A stretch of DNA of 64,000 nucleotides from Agapetus fuscipes (Eukaryota; Arthropoda; Insecta; Trichoptera; Glossosomatidae), in the NCBI GenBank assembly GCA_951799405.1, contig OX637332.1, forward strand, positions 2,113,001 to 2,177,000. The letters run 5' to 3'. Positions 29,704 through 39,533 of the stretch are shown here, one piece after another. The notes beneath the pieces are model-generated. The model was not told the origin of the DNA, searched no databases, and worked only from the letters and a program-made list of their open reading frames with translations. Within the stretch, counting starts at the first letter, position 1. Every line of letters begins with the position of its first letter. The position numbers and the translations under genes were made by a program.

Positions 29704-29940
29704 AATCTATAATATCTATGTTGCATTTTTATATTATATTTAAGATTCATTCATTTCATGCATTCACGTATAAGTTCGCGCTTACACATATCGCATGTGG
29801 ACTTATAACACAAAATCCCAACTTCAAATGAATGAACAAATGAAGCCCGGTAACTTATATTGTGGGGCTATATTGACAAAGTGAACCATTCTTTTACAGT
29901 ATGAATAGTCAGCTTCATACCGACCCGCATGGTCAAGGAA
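29704..29940 (-). mobile_element. S1, full length but diverged
   Basis: TAATATCTATGTTGCA tail, CACATATCGCATGTGGACTT palindrome and GGTCAAGGAACACC end. Duplicated AATGAATGAAC word in the middle. Confidence 0.7.
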
Positions 29941-30025
29941 CACCTACACACTAAAAAAAACAAATTGCATGGCTTTGGTACGCAACATTCTTATCGAAAA
30001 CAGTAGAGAAAATCGTCTCATGGTC

Positions 30026-30103
30026 CATGGTTTATAGTAGTCTAGTGGTAACGCTTCAGACTCGTAAATTGAAGGTTGTGGGTTCGACCCACTATAAATA
30101 TAT
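30026..30103 (+). mobile_element. S2 head
   Basis: TAGTCTAGTGGTAACGC and GGTTGTGGGTTCGACCC are the S2 A- and B-box regions. The body is displaced by a LINE-B fragment and resumes at 30346. Confidence 0.6.
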
Positions 30104-30111
30104 TGTTACGA

Positions 30112-30335
30112 ACTATAGATTCGAAGTAAATAAATCGCACTTTAATTAAAAGACTGTAACTGTAACTCTGTCAACATTCCGCTAGGAGTGGCTAGAACCT
30201 CTGCAGAGCTGCCTCCATTTCTTCGTATCCTAACATACCTCTTTTAATTCATTTTCTTCTTTTACGCTCGCTTTGAATATTCCATTCTTTCACAATCTCA
30301 CTCCATACTTTTCTCGGTCGTCCCCCTCAAGTAAA
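30112..30335 (-). mobile_element. LINE-B 3' fragment beside LTR-like sequence
   Basis: 30155-30335 matches the LINE-B end (GTAACTGTAACTCTG tail, CCATTCCGCTAGGAGTGGCT, TTTTCTCGGTCGTCC). The 30110-30150 piece starts TGTTACGAA like the solo LTR at 34597, but the match is short. Confidence 0.55.
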
Positions 30336-30345
30336 ATCACAAAAA

Positions 30346-30530
30346 TATCATTTATATTTTCAAATATTATAAGGGTTGAAAAATTCATATACCTACCTTT
30401 ACCAAAGGTTCATCCAGCCTTAGAGCAACTGGGTCTTGCTTGAGAATTGGCGCTTTCCAAGCTCGCAGGGGTGTGATTCACACAAAACAGCGCTCACCAA
30501 GTAAATCGTCCTACTATTATTATTCTTACT
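30346..30530 (+). mobile_element. S2 body and tail A
   Basis: CATTTATATTTTCAAATAT, TTGCTTGAGAATTGGCGCTT and AGCGCTCACCAAGTAAATCG, with an ATTATTATT tail. Confidence 0.65.
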
Positions 30531-30774
30531 AACCTGAAATGTGAAGTCGGGTTGGTTTTTAGTAAGCGCGTTGTATTATAATGATAAAATGTATTGTAGG
30601 AGCTCTTGCTCTCCGCACCGTGCAGGGGCCGTGGAGTGCGGCCCGCGGGCAGCAGCGTTATTTATCAACTCTTTGTGCGGTTGGCTGCAGCGGCTAATAA
30701 AAGCACCCACAGCTCGATGCAGGGGTGCTCAAATAAAAATATACTCTTACAATTTATTTTGATAAGAAATTAAA

Positions 30775-30890
30775 AAAAACTTTTAAAAAAACACAGGGTT
30801 TTATTTTCACAAATCGAGTGTTTATTTCACATCAAGTACTTTCGATTTGTTCACGTCATTATCAAGAGGACACTCACTGTTGTGGATTTA
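30775..30890 (-). repeat. Penelope-like end repeat P2-related
   Basis: On the minus strand CCTCTTGATAATGACG...GTGAAATAAACACTCG...GTGAAAATAAAACC matches the ends at 3480-3690 and 8395-8600 in layout. Confidence 0.35.
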
Positions 30891-31099
30891 TTTTGAAATC
30901 ACTGTAATACTCAAATAAAAAATACTTTGACGATTAATTTTGGGTTCAATGTAATTAAACTACGACTGAATATAATTTATTTTTTCAATTTACTTACACA
31001 TGAAAATTTTCGTCATCTATTCGAAAACAGTGCCACCTTTTGAGCATATCTAGGTACTGATGGTATTTTTTTTGTGTTGGACCTTTGATAGTATTGAAC

Positions 31100-32610
31100 G
31101 GCGCAGTGATCAAACGATGCACATGACAGCACATGATAGCACGACACATGACAGAAAATTATAATGACGGTACATCACATTACAAAACATCAGTATGACA
31201 ACATCACTGTGACAAAAGATCACATACCAAAAATATCACAAAACAGAAAACACCATACACAGACAAATTTGTCACATGATGTTTTTTTCTGTGCCGTTTA
31301 TGGTATTTTCTGTATTAGTTAGATATAATAATAATAATTTTATATGTGATGTTTTGTCATGTAGAAGTTTTGTCTTGTAATGTTTTGTAATTGTTATGTA
31401 CTTTCCAGCGATGTTTTGTCATTTTGATGCGTTGTCATGTGTTGTTCTGTCATGTGTTGTTCTGTAATGTGTTGTTCTGTCATGTGTTGTTCTGTAATGT
31501 GTTGTTCTGTCATGTGTTGTTCTGTCATGTGTTGTTTTGTCATGTGTTGTTCTGTCATGTGTTTTTCTGTCATGTGTTGTTATGCTATGTGTCGTTATTC
31601 TATGTGTCGTTATGCTATGTGTCGTTCTGGCATGTGTTGTTCTGTCATGTGTTTTTCTGTCATGTGTTGTTCTGTCATGTGTCGTTATGCTATGTGTCGT
31701 TATTCTATGTGTCGTTATGCTATGTGTCGTTCTGTCATGTGTTGTTCTGTCATGTGTTTTTCTGTCATGCGTTGTTCAGTCATGTGTTGTTATGCTATGT
31801 GTCGTTATGCTATGTGTCGTTCTGTCATGTGTTGTTCTGTCATGTGTTTTTCTGTCATGTGTTGTTCTGTCATGTCTCGGTTTGCTATGTGTCGTTATTC
31901 TATGTGTCGTTATGCTATGTGTCGTTCTGGCATGTGTTGTTCTGTCATGTGTCATTATGTTATGTGTCAGTATTCTATGTGTCGTTATGCTATGTGTCGT
32001 TCTGGCATGTGTTGTTCTGTCATGTGTCATTATGTTATGTGTCAGTATTCTACATATATGTGTTGTTATGCTATGTGTCGTTATGATATGTGTCGTTCTG
32101 GCATGTGTTGTTCTGTCATGTGTCATTATGTTATGTGTCAGTATTCTACATATATGTGTTGTTATGCTATGTGTCGTTATGCTATGTGTCGTTCTGGCAT
32201 GTGTTGTTCTGTCATGTGTCATTATGTTATGTGTCAGTATTCTACATATATGTGTTGTTATGCTATGTGTCAGTATTCTACATATATGTGTTGTTATGCT
32301 ATGTGTCGTTATGCTATGTGTCGTTCTGGCATGTGTTGTTCTGTCATGTAGTATTATGTTATGTGTTGTTATGCTATGTGTCGTTATTCTACGTGTCGTT
32401 ATGCTATGTGTAATTATGTTCTGTGTCGTTCTGTCATGTATCGTTCTGTCATGTGTTGTTCTGTCATATGTCGTTGTGTCATGTGTAGTTCTGTCATGTG
32501 TCTTTCTGTCATGTGTTGTTCTCACATGTGTCGTTCTTTCATATGTCGTTCTGTCATTTGATGTACTGGCATGTGTTGTTCTGCAGTGTTGTTTTGTCAC
32601 TGTTACGTTC
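31100..32610. mobile_element. foldback-like element, FB copy 2, with ~1.3-kb array
   Basis: Left arm about 31124-31260 (CACGACACATGACAG units). Right arm about 31290-32610, over 80 tandem variants of a 15-bp unit (TTCTGTCATGTGTTG / TTATGCTATGTGTCG) plus an inserted ATACATATATGTGT variant. The spacer has GTGCCGTTTATGGTA as in FB copy 1. The right end TTTTGTCACTGTTACGTTCT is the inverse of the left end of copy 1. Because 15 is a multiple of 3, every frame is open, producing frames up to 385 codons of Cys/Val/Met repeats with no coding basis. Confidence 0.7.
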
Positions 32611-32985
32611 TATCATGGCCCGCGGCCCTGGCTTGCACCTGCCCTGTCTAGGGACGTTGCCGTGATTTATTCGGGTCTTATGCTCCCTCAATAGACCACA
32701 ACTCCTGAGTCGCCGCTAATGCCATGTTTAATAGACTGTCCGCTGACACAGCTGTGCCCTGCCCACCTTTACACTGCGGACCACTTCTTCACATTCATTA
32801 CACACCAGACGCAAAACCTGTGCAAGACTAATCTGTGATACTGTGCAAAGAAGAGCAGTAAAGCTCTTCTCTCACAGAGAAGCCTACATTCCCTTGAGCA
32901 CAGAAGGAGGGGTGGAAGGCTCAACATCTTCTATCGGTACTAGAACGACGTGTGCTCTGATGAAATGCTCTCACTAATCCATATC
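32610..32985 (+). mobile_element. LINE C-terminal fragment with frameshift
   Basis: Two overlapping frames give CDTVQRRAVKLF (about 32835-32870) and SLEHRRRGGRLNIFYRY.NDVCSDEMLSLI (about 32890-32985), the closing motif of CR1/jockey-type LINEs. 32610-32800 is a GC-rich segment of uncertain origin. Confidence 0.5.
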
Positions 32986-33088
32986 GAGGTTTGGATTTTA
33001 ATTTGTAAGTAAGTACACATGCAGCATTAGGTATACATTTAACATGAATTTTAATTGTTAATATATCTTTGCAACATAGAATATAGAT
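32985..33088 (+). mobile_element. S1 3' fragment, internally deleted
   Basis: GAGGTTTGGATTTTAATTTG, ACACATGCAGCATTAG, then directly TACATTTAACATGAA and CTTTGCAACATAGAATATAG. Confidence 0.6.
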
Positions 33089-33094
33089 ATATAT

Positions 33095-33185
33095 AGAACC
33101 TGGGTGGTGAGGTTCGGACATCTTGAAAGAATGGATGACCAAATAGATGGGATAGAGTGAGAATAAGAGAAGACAATGTATGAGG
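33095..33185 (+). mobile_element. LINE-A/B-type coding fragment
   Basis: GTTCGGACATCTTGAAAGAA with TGGATGACC translates to the FGHLERMDD motif shared with LINE-A and LINE-B. It is followed by a degraded end. Confidence 0.45.
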
Positions 33186-33189
33186 AAAA

Positions 33190-33408
33190 TACCTATGCTG
33201 TAGAAAATGGTTCACTTTGCCAATGTCCTCCCTGTTCCAGGTCGGCAAGAGTTGCAGGGTGTATGTTCATCTAAGATTTAGGTTTTTATACTGTAGGTTC
33301 ACATGTGGCATGTTTGAGCGCGAACTTATACGCGTCTGCTTATGAAAATGCATATAATGTGAATCCCCAATGGTACACATCTTTGCAATTTAGATTAGAT
33401 CAGATTAT
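33190..33408 (+). mobile_element. S1, 5'-truncated
   Basis: GCTGTAGAAAATGGTTCACT to TTTAGATTAGATCAGATTA. About 10 bp are missing in the CAGGGAAGG stem. Confidence 0.75.
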
Positions 33409-33731
33409 ATGAATATTGAAGAAATATCAGTACCTCACTATTAAAAAATTCTATATTGTCGACTTTGGTTCCGTGCGTCTCATATATTACCTAATCCGCG
33501 CTCCGATTCGACAATGGGGCTTTGGCTGTGCCGCGTCCAGGGCGAGGTTAATATTGATTTGAATCATTTTGCATTCACACAGACACAGAGGTGGGCGAAC
33601 GTCAGGTTGACAATGGCGATAGCGGACAGCCCAGAGTGTGAAAACTAATTGTATTTGAGGGCAGCGCCTCTCGCGCCATGCACTGCAACTTCTGATGGAC
33701 AAAATATCCCTCGGCTATAAGTCGTCACAAG
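33409..33731. other. unassigned stretch, GC-richer centre
   Basis: 33480-33690 has CpG-containing words (CCGCGTCCAGGGCGAGG, AGCGCCTCTCGCGCCATGC). No splice-consistent exon or repeat could be assigned. Confidence 0.3.
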
Positions 33732-33775
33732 GCTTACTCAGCCCTTACAAGAAATGAGTACCAGCCAGTGACTAA
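33732..33775 (+). mobile_element. S3 central fragment
   Basis: AAGGCTTACTCAGCCCTTAC then AAGAAATGAGTACCAGCC. Confidence 0.5.
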
Positions 33776-33995
33776 GAGTCCCATACAAGCCGATTCCCAT
33801 CGGTTTCCCGTTTAAAATGAGGCAAAAATGATAATAAAGTAGACTGCATGGTTTTAATGGGGAAAAAATACGTATGGTTTCTTTGGTTTTAAATGTATTT
33901 TTTTACGTTGTGCCTATATTTTTTAACTACTTTGTTACATCATTTTAAAAGGGAAGCCGACGGGAACAGGCTTGTACGACACCCTTCGCCACTGG

Positions 33996-34143
33996 TACCA
34001 GCCCTTACTAGAAATAAGTACCAGCCCTCCACAGCAGCGAAAGTCGTTGGCGTTAGGCCGACCCCGTTACCTGTAAAAATAAATAAGTTCCACTCGACAC
34101 ATGCGGTCCCTTCGTTACACTTTATGTGTAGCTTAGTAACATT
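33996..34143 (+). mobile_element. S3, 3' half
   Basis: ACCAGCCCTTACTAGAAATA, GTTGGCGTTAGGCCG, CCTGTAAAAATAAATAAG, and ACACTTTATGTGTAGCTTAG at the end. Confidence 0.65.
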
Positions 34144-34189
34144 ATTAGCGTAGCTATCTAGTTTACAACATTGTGAAACATAGGTATGC

Positions 34190-35060
34190 AGTTGGCTGTA
34201 ACTGTAACTCTGTCGCCATTCCGCTAGGGGTGGCCAGAGCCTTTGCAGAGTTACCTCCATTTTTTCCTGTCCTGACATACTTTTTCATGCATTTTCTTGT
34301 TTTACGCTCACTTTGTATATCCCATTCTTTCACAATCTCCTCAATCTGATCACTCCATTCTTTTCTCGGTCGTCCCTTCCCTCTTTTTATTTTCACACTT
34401 TCTTTGTATATAAACTTTGTCAGTCTATAATCATTCATTCTTTCCACATGCCTAAACCATCTCATCACATTATTTTGTACCTAAACTTTCACATCCCTTT
34501 CAAATTACATTCTTTTTTTACCCATTCGTTCTTAACTCTATCCCTCAGAGTTTTTCCTGTCATGCTTCTCAAATGCTTCATTTCCACCGTACATACTGTT
34601 ACGAATTTAGGGTTCAAAAGTCTTTCAATTAAAAATACTGGTCTTCTTATACAGTTGTTTATTTTTACACTTTTAATAATTTATTTTCACAAAGGTAGTC
34701 TCGACTATTCCATTACACTTGGTTTCTGTTCACTGGTTTTGGTTCAATGTATGTAGTTGTAAAGCTCGTAGAATACTGCTCTGCAAGCAACTCGCACCCT
34801 TCTTATACTCTTCAAAACAGTACAATCCAGATCTATATTCGCTAGACAGTTCCAGAAAGGCGTAGTAATCATTATTTCTCGATGCTTCAAGTATTTTTAT
34901 TCAATGATTCCTACCCACACAATTCAATACAGAATTCCTATAACTATAACTAATACCTACTTATTTTAAATATTTATATTTCATATTTACATAACAATAC
35001 TTTACTCCTTTCGCTATCATTCACTGTCTATGCTTCTGTAATGCTAAATGCAGTTTTTTA
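34190..35060 (-). mobile_element. LINE-B 3' end split by a solo LTR
   Basis: Minus strand: TVNDSERSK (35045-35001) joins across the LTR to VCTVEMKHLRSMTGKTLRD (34596-34540). Then come a region broken by frameshifts and MMRWFGHVERMNDYRLTKFI, IKRGKGRPRKEWSDQIEEIV and a (CAGTTA)n-type tail near 34190-34215. The coding join is exact once the LTR and one target copy are removed. Confidence 0.75.
34597..34996 (-). mobile_element. solo LTR, 400 bp, 4-bp target duplication
   Basis: Begins TGTTACGAATTTAGG and ends ACATAACA, with ATAC on both sides (34593-34596 and 34997-35000). It interrupts a LINE-B reading frame precisely. On the minus strand GAGTATAAGAAGGG could be a TATA box and AATAAA-type signals follow, suggesting minus orientation. 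A 4-bp duplication fits Gypsy-type integrases. No internal region remains, so the provirus was lost by LTR recombination. Confidence 0.8.
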
Positions 35061-35069
35061 GTACCTTGA

Positions 35070-35128
35070 TTAATAACTTGGTATGAGGCATGCTGTAAAA
35101 ACTTTTGCCAATGCCACTTCGGATGTGT
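35070..35128 (+). mobile_element. S1 head fragment
   Basis: CTTGGTATGAGGCATGCTGT then ACTTTTGCCAATGCCAC. Internal bases lost. Confidence 0.5.
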
Positions 35129-35333
35129 AACTGTGTTTTGAAACTTCGGACACATCTTCAGTCACGCGACTAAGTGGTTCCGTTTTCAACGCCCAGGAAG
35201 TTTATCATGGCGATGAAAGGGATTTGGTTGTTTATTATCTTGCAAGGAAAATATGAGAAAAAACACAATTCCTGACTCACTTTTTTTAATAATTTATTCG
35301 GCAATCTTATTCAATATTATACTATCGAAAATA

Positions 35334-35515
35334 TCGTTATGTCATGTGTCGTTTTGTCATTGCAGATACAGTGAAGGCACACAGATCCATTATAGAATGA
35401 CAATGACAAAACGACACATGACATAACGACACATGACAGAACAACACATAAGAGAACGACACATGACAGAACATCACAATTAGACAAAAGATGCATCACA
35501 ATTAGACAAAAGATG
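35334..35515. mobile_element. foldback-like element, FB copy 3, short
   Basis: Perfect 29-bp inverted arms 35334-35362 and 35401-35429 (GTCATGTGTCGTTTTGTCAT and inverse) enclose a 38-bp spacer. More CGACACATGACAGAA units follow to about 35490. This is the compact form of the family. Confidence 0.65.
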
Positions 35516-35518
35516 ACA

Positions 35519-35699
35519 TTCCCTGTTTCAGGGAATGTCGGCAAGAGTTGCAGGGCTTATGTTCATTTGAGGTTTGGATTTTATTTGTAAGTACACAATC
35601 AGCATTTGTAAGCGCGAACTACACGTGTTTGTTTGTGGGCATACATCTGAGAGCTTGAAATGAATATATCCTTGCAACTTAGATTATAGATTATAGATG
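35519..35699 (+). mobile_element. S1, 5'-truncated, TTATAGA-tail subtype
   Basis: CATTCCCTGTTTCAGGGAAT start. The tail ACTTAGATTATAGATTATAG is intact. Confidence 0.8.
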
Positions 35700-35777
35700 C
35701 AGAATGTCAACTGAACAACTGAGTGAAACCATCGTTATAGTATGTGCAGTCACTCTCTTACCAGCGTATTTATTAAG

Positions 35778-36274
35778 GTACGCAACTAAGCTACACATAT
35801 AGTGTAACTTCTTGCCTGCGTTATCCCCGAAGGGGTCGCATGTGGCGATTCGGGACCTATTTATTTTTACGGTTAAAGGGGCCGGCCTCACACCAACCAC
35901 TTTCAGTTAAAATGGGGGTTTCCCAGCTCACAGCGGGGCTGGTTCTCATTTCTTGTGAAGGCTGAGTAAACCTTGAGATCAAACCCTTGCTCTCGGCATG
36001 GAATGCAAGCATTCTACCAATTGAGCTATCGACCTTTTTACGAACTTGGTCGTCATCGCTACAAAGAGCCAATCCTCAAGCAAGACCCAGTTGCTGTAAG
36101 GCTGGATGGACCTTTGGTGACCGATCATTGGTAAAGATTTATGAATTTTTCAACCCAGCGAAGAGCAAATTTGAAAATATAAATGGTATATTTTTTGTGC
36201 TCCGCCGGGATTTGAACCCACAACCTTCTATTTATTAGTCAGAAGTGTTACCACTGGACTACGGAGCGGTCAAA
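35778..36274 (-). mobile_element. S2-S3 dimeric SINE, copy 2
   Basis: S3 part 35778-36035 and S2 part 36041-36274. The junction TATCGACCTTTTTACGAACT (plus strand) matches copies 1 and 3. Both tRNA-like heads are legible. Confidence 0.8.
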
Positions 36275-36306
36275 GATATGTAACATTAAGGATTCTCATT
36301 ATATTC

Positions 36307-36468
36307 GACCGGTCCGTAGTCTAGTGGTAAAGGTTTGTAATTTTTTTACCCCAGCGAAGAGCAAAATTTGAAAATATAAATTGTATATTTTTTGTGCTCC
36401 GCCGGGATTCGAACCCACAACCATCCATTTACGAGTCCAAAGTGTTACCTGTGGACTACGGACCGGTC
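36307..36468 (-). mobile_element. snap-back S2 with a head at each end
   Basis: Starts GACCGGTCCGTAGTCTAGTG on the plus strand and ends with its inverse (GTGGACTACGGACCGGTC). The middle is ordinary minus-strand S2 body (ACCCCAGCGAAGAGC, CCGCCGGGATTCGAACCC). The left head replaces the normal GACCGGTCATTGGTAA, with GACCGGTC and GGTAA as shared words at the switch. Confidence 0.65.
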
Positions 36469-36586
36469 ATATATAGTCCCTTTTTTTTGGTCTTTTAAAG
36501 AATAATAATTCAATTGAAAAGTAGCTCTTTTCTCCATACAAGGCACGCATTTGCTATTCATACATTTGTCGATAATAGAGTCGTAT

Positions 36587-37163
36587 AGAATCAAAGCCGG
36601 CAAACTAGATTTTTTTCTGAAGTATGATAAATGCATACAAAGATAGAGAATTTAATATACTGCGTGTTCACATATTTATCTATTTTTCTAAAAATATCGT
36701 AGATTGCCGACTTTTATTCTACACAATACTTGAGCCGTATAAAATCAACTGCGGCAATCTAGAAATTTTTTCGAAGTTGTTTCTTAAATTGGTAGAACGA
36801 TCGAGAATTTCGTTTCCAATGTTTTCATATATTTATCTCTTTTTCGAAAAAATTCTCGATTGCCGACTTTACCAATTTCGGCAATCTGGGATTTTTTTTC
36901 AAAGATGTGATAAAAATACAGAAATATCGAGAATATCGTTTTATTTTTTTCCATATTATATTAATCCTTTTTGAGACAAAAATTCTAGATTGCCGAAATT
37001 GATTCTACACGGATCAAGTATAGTGTAGAATCAAAGTCGGCAATCTAAAATTTGTTCGTAAATGTGATAAAAATACAGAAAGATCTAGAATCTTGTCTTC
37101 ATTGCATTCATTTTTTTTTTTCGAAAGGACTCTTAGATCGCCGGTTTTGATTCTATTCGACTC
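36587..37163. repeat. four tandem palindromic units of ~130-145 bp
   Basis: Each unit opens TAGAATCAAAG(C/T)CGGCAATCTA-like and closes with the inverse (TAGATTGCCGACTTTGATTC-like). Approximate units: 36587-36725, 36740-36870, 36871-37012 and 37024-37163. TTTTTCGAA / TTCGAAAAA and GATAAAAATACAGAAA are shared internally. The outer flanks (GAGTCGTATAG and CTATTCGACTC) are also inverse. No coding capacity. Confidence 0.7.
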
Positions 37164-37179
37164 AATTGTATTTGAAATC

Positions 37180-37520
37180 AACAGCGCAGTGGCAATGAGA
37201 TTACAGCGAGCACGGCAAAGGCGCGCAACGGGATTAAAATCATGTGCACACACAATGGCCAGTATATGCGCCCTCCCCTAGCAAACACAAGGGAAATACA
37301 CTGCAGAGCAAATAAATACCGTGTTCTACACTCTGCAGTACAACTGTATCATTGGGATATTTGCACGACCACATGTGACGGTTACTGTAGCATGAGGTCT
37401 GTCCGCTAGGGGTGGAAATGAAAGCAGGAATCCGATCCCGCATCGATATCTCGATCCAGTTACTCTGCGGGATCGAGGTCATCAATCCTGCGGATCTGCG
37501 AGATTTGCGCAAATGCAAAA
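37180..37520. other. unassigned GC-richer stretch
   Basis: Includes CGGCAAAGGCGCGCAACGGG and an imperfect GGATCGAG/CTCGATCC inverted pair at 37430-37475. No frame supported. Confidence 0.3.
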
Positions 37521-37525
37521 AAAAA

Positions 37526-37769
37526 TCTAATTAGCTTCATCTATAATTCGGTTGTAAAAATAGATTCAATTTGAAGGTTTATATAATGCATTCCCACAAG
37601 CATACTAGGGTTGATTAACGCTTACGGCATGGATACTTCCACAAAATAAAACCAAATCTCAAAAGAACATACACCCTGCAGCTCTTGCCGTCCTTACCTC
37701 AATCAGAAGTGACATTGAAAGAGGGAAACAATTTTTACAATATGTGTGTTCAGCCTCATACCAACCAAC
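37526..37769 (-). mobile_element. S1, old full-length copy
   Basis: GCATTCCCACAAGCATAC, ACACCCTGCAGCTCTTGCCG and GTTCAGCCTCATACCAACC. Internal substitutions are numerous. Confidence 0.65.
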
Positions 37770-37776
37770 CTTCCAT

Positions 37777-38027
37777 AATATCTACAATCTAAGCTGCAAA
37801 GATATGTTAACATTTAAGGCTCATATTAAATGCAAGCCCACAGACAGGCACATGTGGGTTCGCGCCTACACATTCTGCATGTGTGCATACAAATAAGCAA
37901 AACCTCACATGAACATAAACCTTGCAACTCCTGCCACCGTTCCCTGAACCGGGGTGGCATTGGCAAAAGTGAACCGATTTTTACAGCACGGGTGGTCAGC
38001 CTCATACCAACCTATCAGTCAAGGAGC
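37777..38027 (-). mobile_element. S1, divergent subtype
   Basis: CAATCTAAGCTGCAAAGATA tail, GACAGGCACATGTGGGTTCG, GAACCGGGGTGGCATTGGC and CTATCAGTCAAGGAGC. Same subtype as 19218 and 41600. Confidence 0.8.
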
Positions 38028-38289
38028 TTAAATCAAAGAAATATGTAAATAAGCCTGCTGATCTTGCCTAATAACATTCTAACGAAAATTATTCTAAAAA
38101 AATATTTCTTTCCCGATGGGTGGTCAATGTGATAATAACCTATTTGTTACAATAATTGGTAATATTTAGACACAATGATAAAATAAAATCCCTTTAAACG
38201 ATATGTAGTGTTCCTATGGGACATTAACGATACGATAATGATCTGTACCAATTTACACCACCCTACTGCTTTAGGGGTTGGGCCTTATA

Positions 38290-38333
38290 TCTAATCTAAG
38301 TTGCAAGATATGTTAACATTTGGAGTACCTACA
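38290..38333 (-). mobile_element. S1 tail fragment
   Basis: TCTAATCTAAGTTGCAAGAT to ATTTGGAG only. Confidence 0.55.
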
Positions 38334-38401
38334 CACTGAAACGAAAGGATTTAATAGGTATGTAGGGAATATAAAGAATATGGGGAAATTGTTAAAATGG
38401 A

Positions 38402-38650
38402 ATTGACTTTTAGATTGGTATGAGGCTGACCACCCATTCTGTAAAAAGATGGTTCACTTTGGCGAGGTCACCGCTGTTTCAGGGAAGGTCGGCAAGAGTT
38501 GCAGGGCTTAGGCTCATTTGAGATTGGGTTTTTATATTGTAGGTCCACATGCGGCATGTGTTAGCGCGAATTTATACGTGTCTGCCTGTGGAAATGCATT
38601 TAATATGAATCTCAAATGATATATATCTTTGCAACTTAGATTTAGATTTG
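38402..38650 (+). mobile_element. S1, full length
   Basis: ATTGACTTTTAGATTGGTAT head and CAACTTAGATTTAGATTTG tail. No LINE-A sequence upstream. Confidence 0.8.
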
Positions 38651-38690
38651 AATAGAAAAGCAAAAGGTGACAGGTAACGTTTTCTATACA

Positions 38691-39174
38691 TCGACGGTTA
38701 GAAGGTAATAAGGAGCATAAGCGATAAAAACAAAATTGTTCAGGAGAGTAGTTTAGATTATATATCTTTAAAATATTTATCGTTAAAATCAAAGCAGATC
38801 TAAAATTTAAAAAATAAAGGCATTTGCGACGTTTTGGTCAAAAATCAGTTATGAATGCTGTCCTGCTTAAAATTTTTCGCTCTTTATAATGCGCTAACTC
38901 CCATAGCTCTACGATGATATTTGTGTTTTTAAGCCCAAGGTTTTGGTGAAACCGACAAGAGGACTTTTTTATCGTAAAAAATCGTAAACCACATTAATAG
39001 GAATGCCAATAAATGCCTTTATTTTTTTAATTTATTTTAGAGCTGCTTTGATTTTAATGATATGATACAAAAATAAAAAAAGTTATGTAATTTTTCTGCA
39101 ATCTCAAACTTTAAACTGTTCTCCTGAACAATTTTGTTTTTGTCGCTTATGCCCTATTACCTTTTAACCGTCGA
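38691..39174. mobile_element. MITE with ~135-165-bp inverted arms
   Basis: Left arm 38691-38825 and right arm 39011-39174 share TCGACGGTTA, GCATAAGCGA, AACAAAATTGTTCAGGAGA, AAAATCAAAGCAG and AAATAAAGGCATTT in inverse order. The spacer is about 185 bp. A fragment of the right arm (TTTCTGCAATCTAAAACTTT) is at 23483-23510. Exact ends and target duplication are not resolved. Confidence 0.6.
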
Positions 39175-39315
39175 TATAAATTATCTGGTATAAAAATTGC
39201 GTAGTTACTCAACCATCCCGTTATATATTTAAAAATGAAAAATGTATTGAAGATACGTGGCAGTTGTTTTAGTTTTCACACACTTTTGTCTGTTTACGCA
39301 ATATATGAGTTTTTT

Positions 39316-39532
39316 GTCGGTGTTATGGCCGCGGGGATCAAGACAGGTTATTTGGAACCGGATAACGCTGGTTCGAATCCCGCGACGATATCTTCGACCC
39401 TGGTTCAACAGATGCCGTGGCATGCACACAAGCTTCTGCTTTCGCATGAAGACAACTGGCCAGGCAAAATAGGCTGGTGAATTGCATTCCTTTCCACAAA
39501 TCTATTTAAAAAAAAAAAAAAACTATTTACGT
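39316..39532 (+). mobile_element. S4 SINE with poly-A and long target duplication
   Basis: GTCGGTGTTATGGCCGCGG, GGTTCGAATCCCGC, TGGCCAGGCAAAATAGG, CACAAATCTATTT, then A13-A14. TTTACGCAATATATGAGTTT precedes it and ATTTACGTAATATATGAGTT follows, a ~20-bp duplicated target. Confidence 0.8.
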
Positions 39533-39533
39533 A

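Noticed and set aside
30600..30735. hAT-type end suggested by GGCCCGCGGGC and CAGGGGTGCTCAA words
   Set aside because: No matching opposite end or 8-bp duplication was found; a similar lone word at 42300 was treated the same way.
31391..32694. Long overlapping frames (up to 385 codons) of Cys/Val/Met repeats
   Set aside because: They arise from a 15-bp tandem repeat, open in several frames and on both strands, with no start context or domain.
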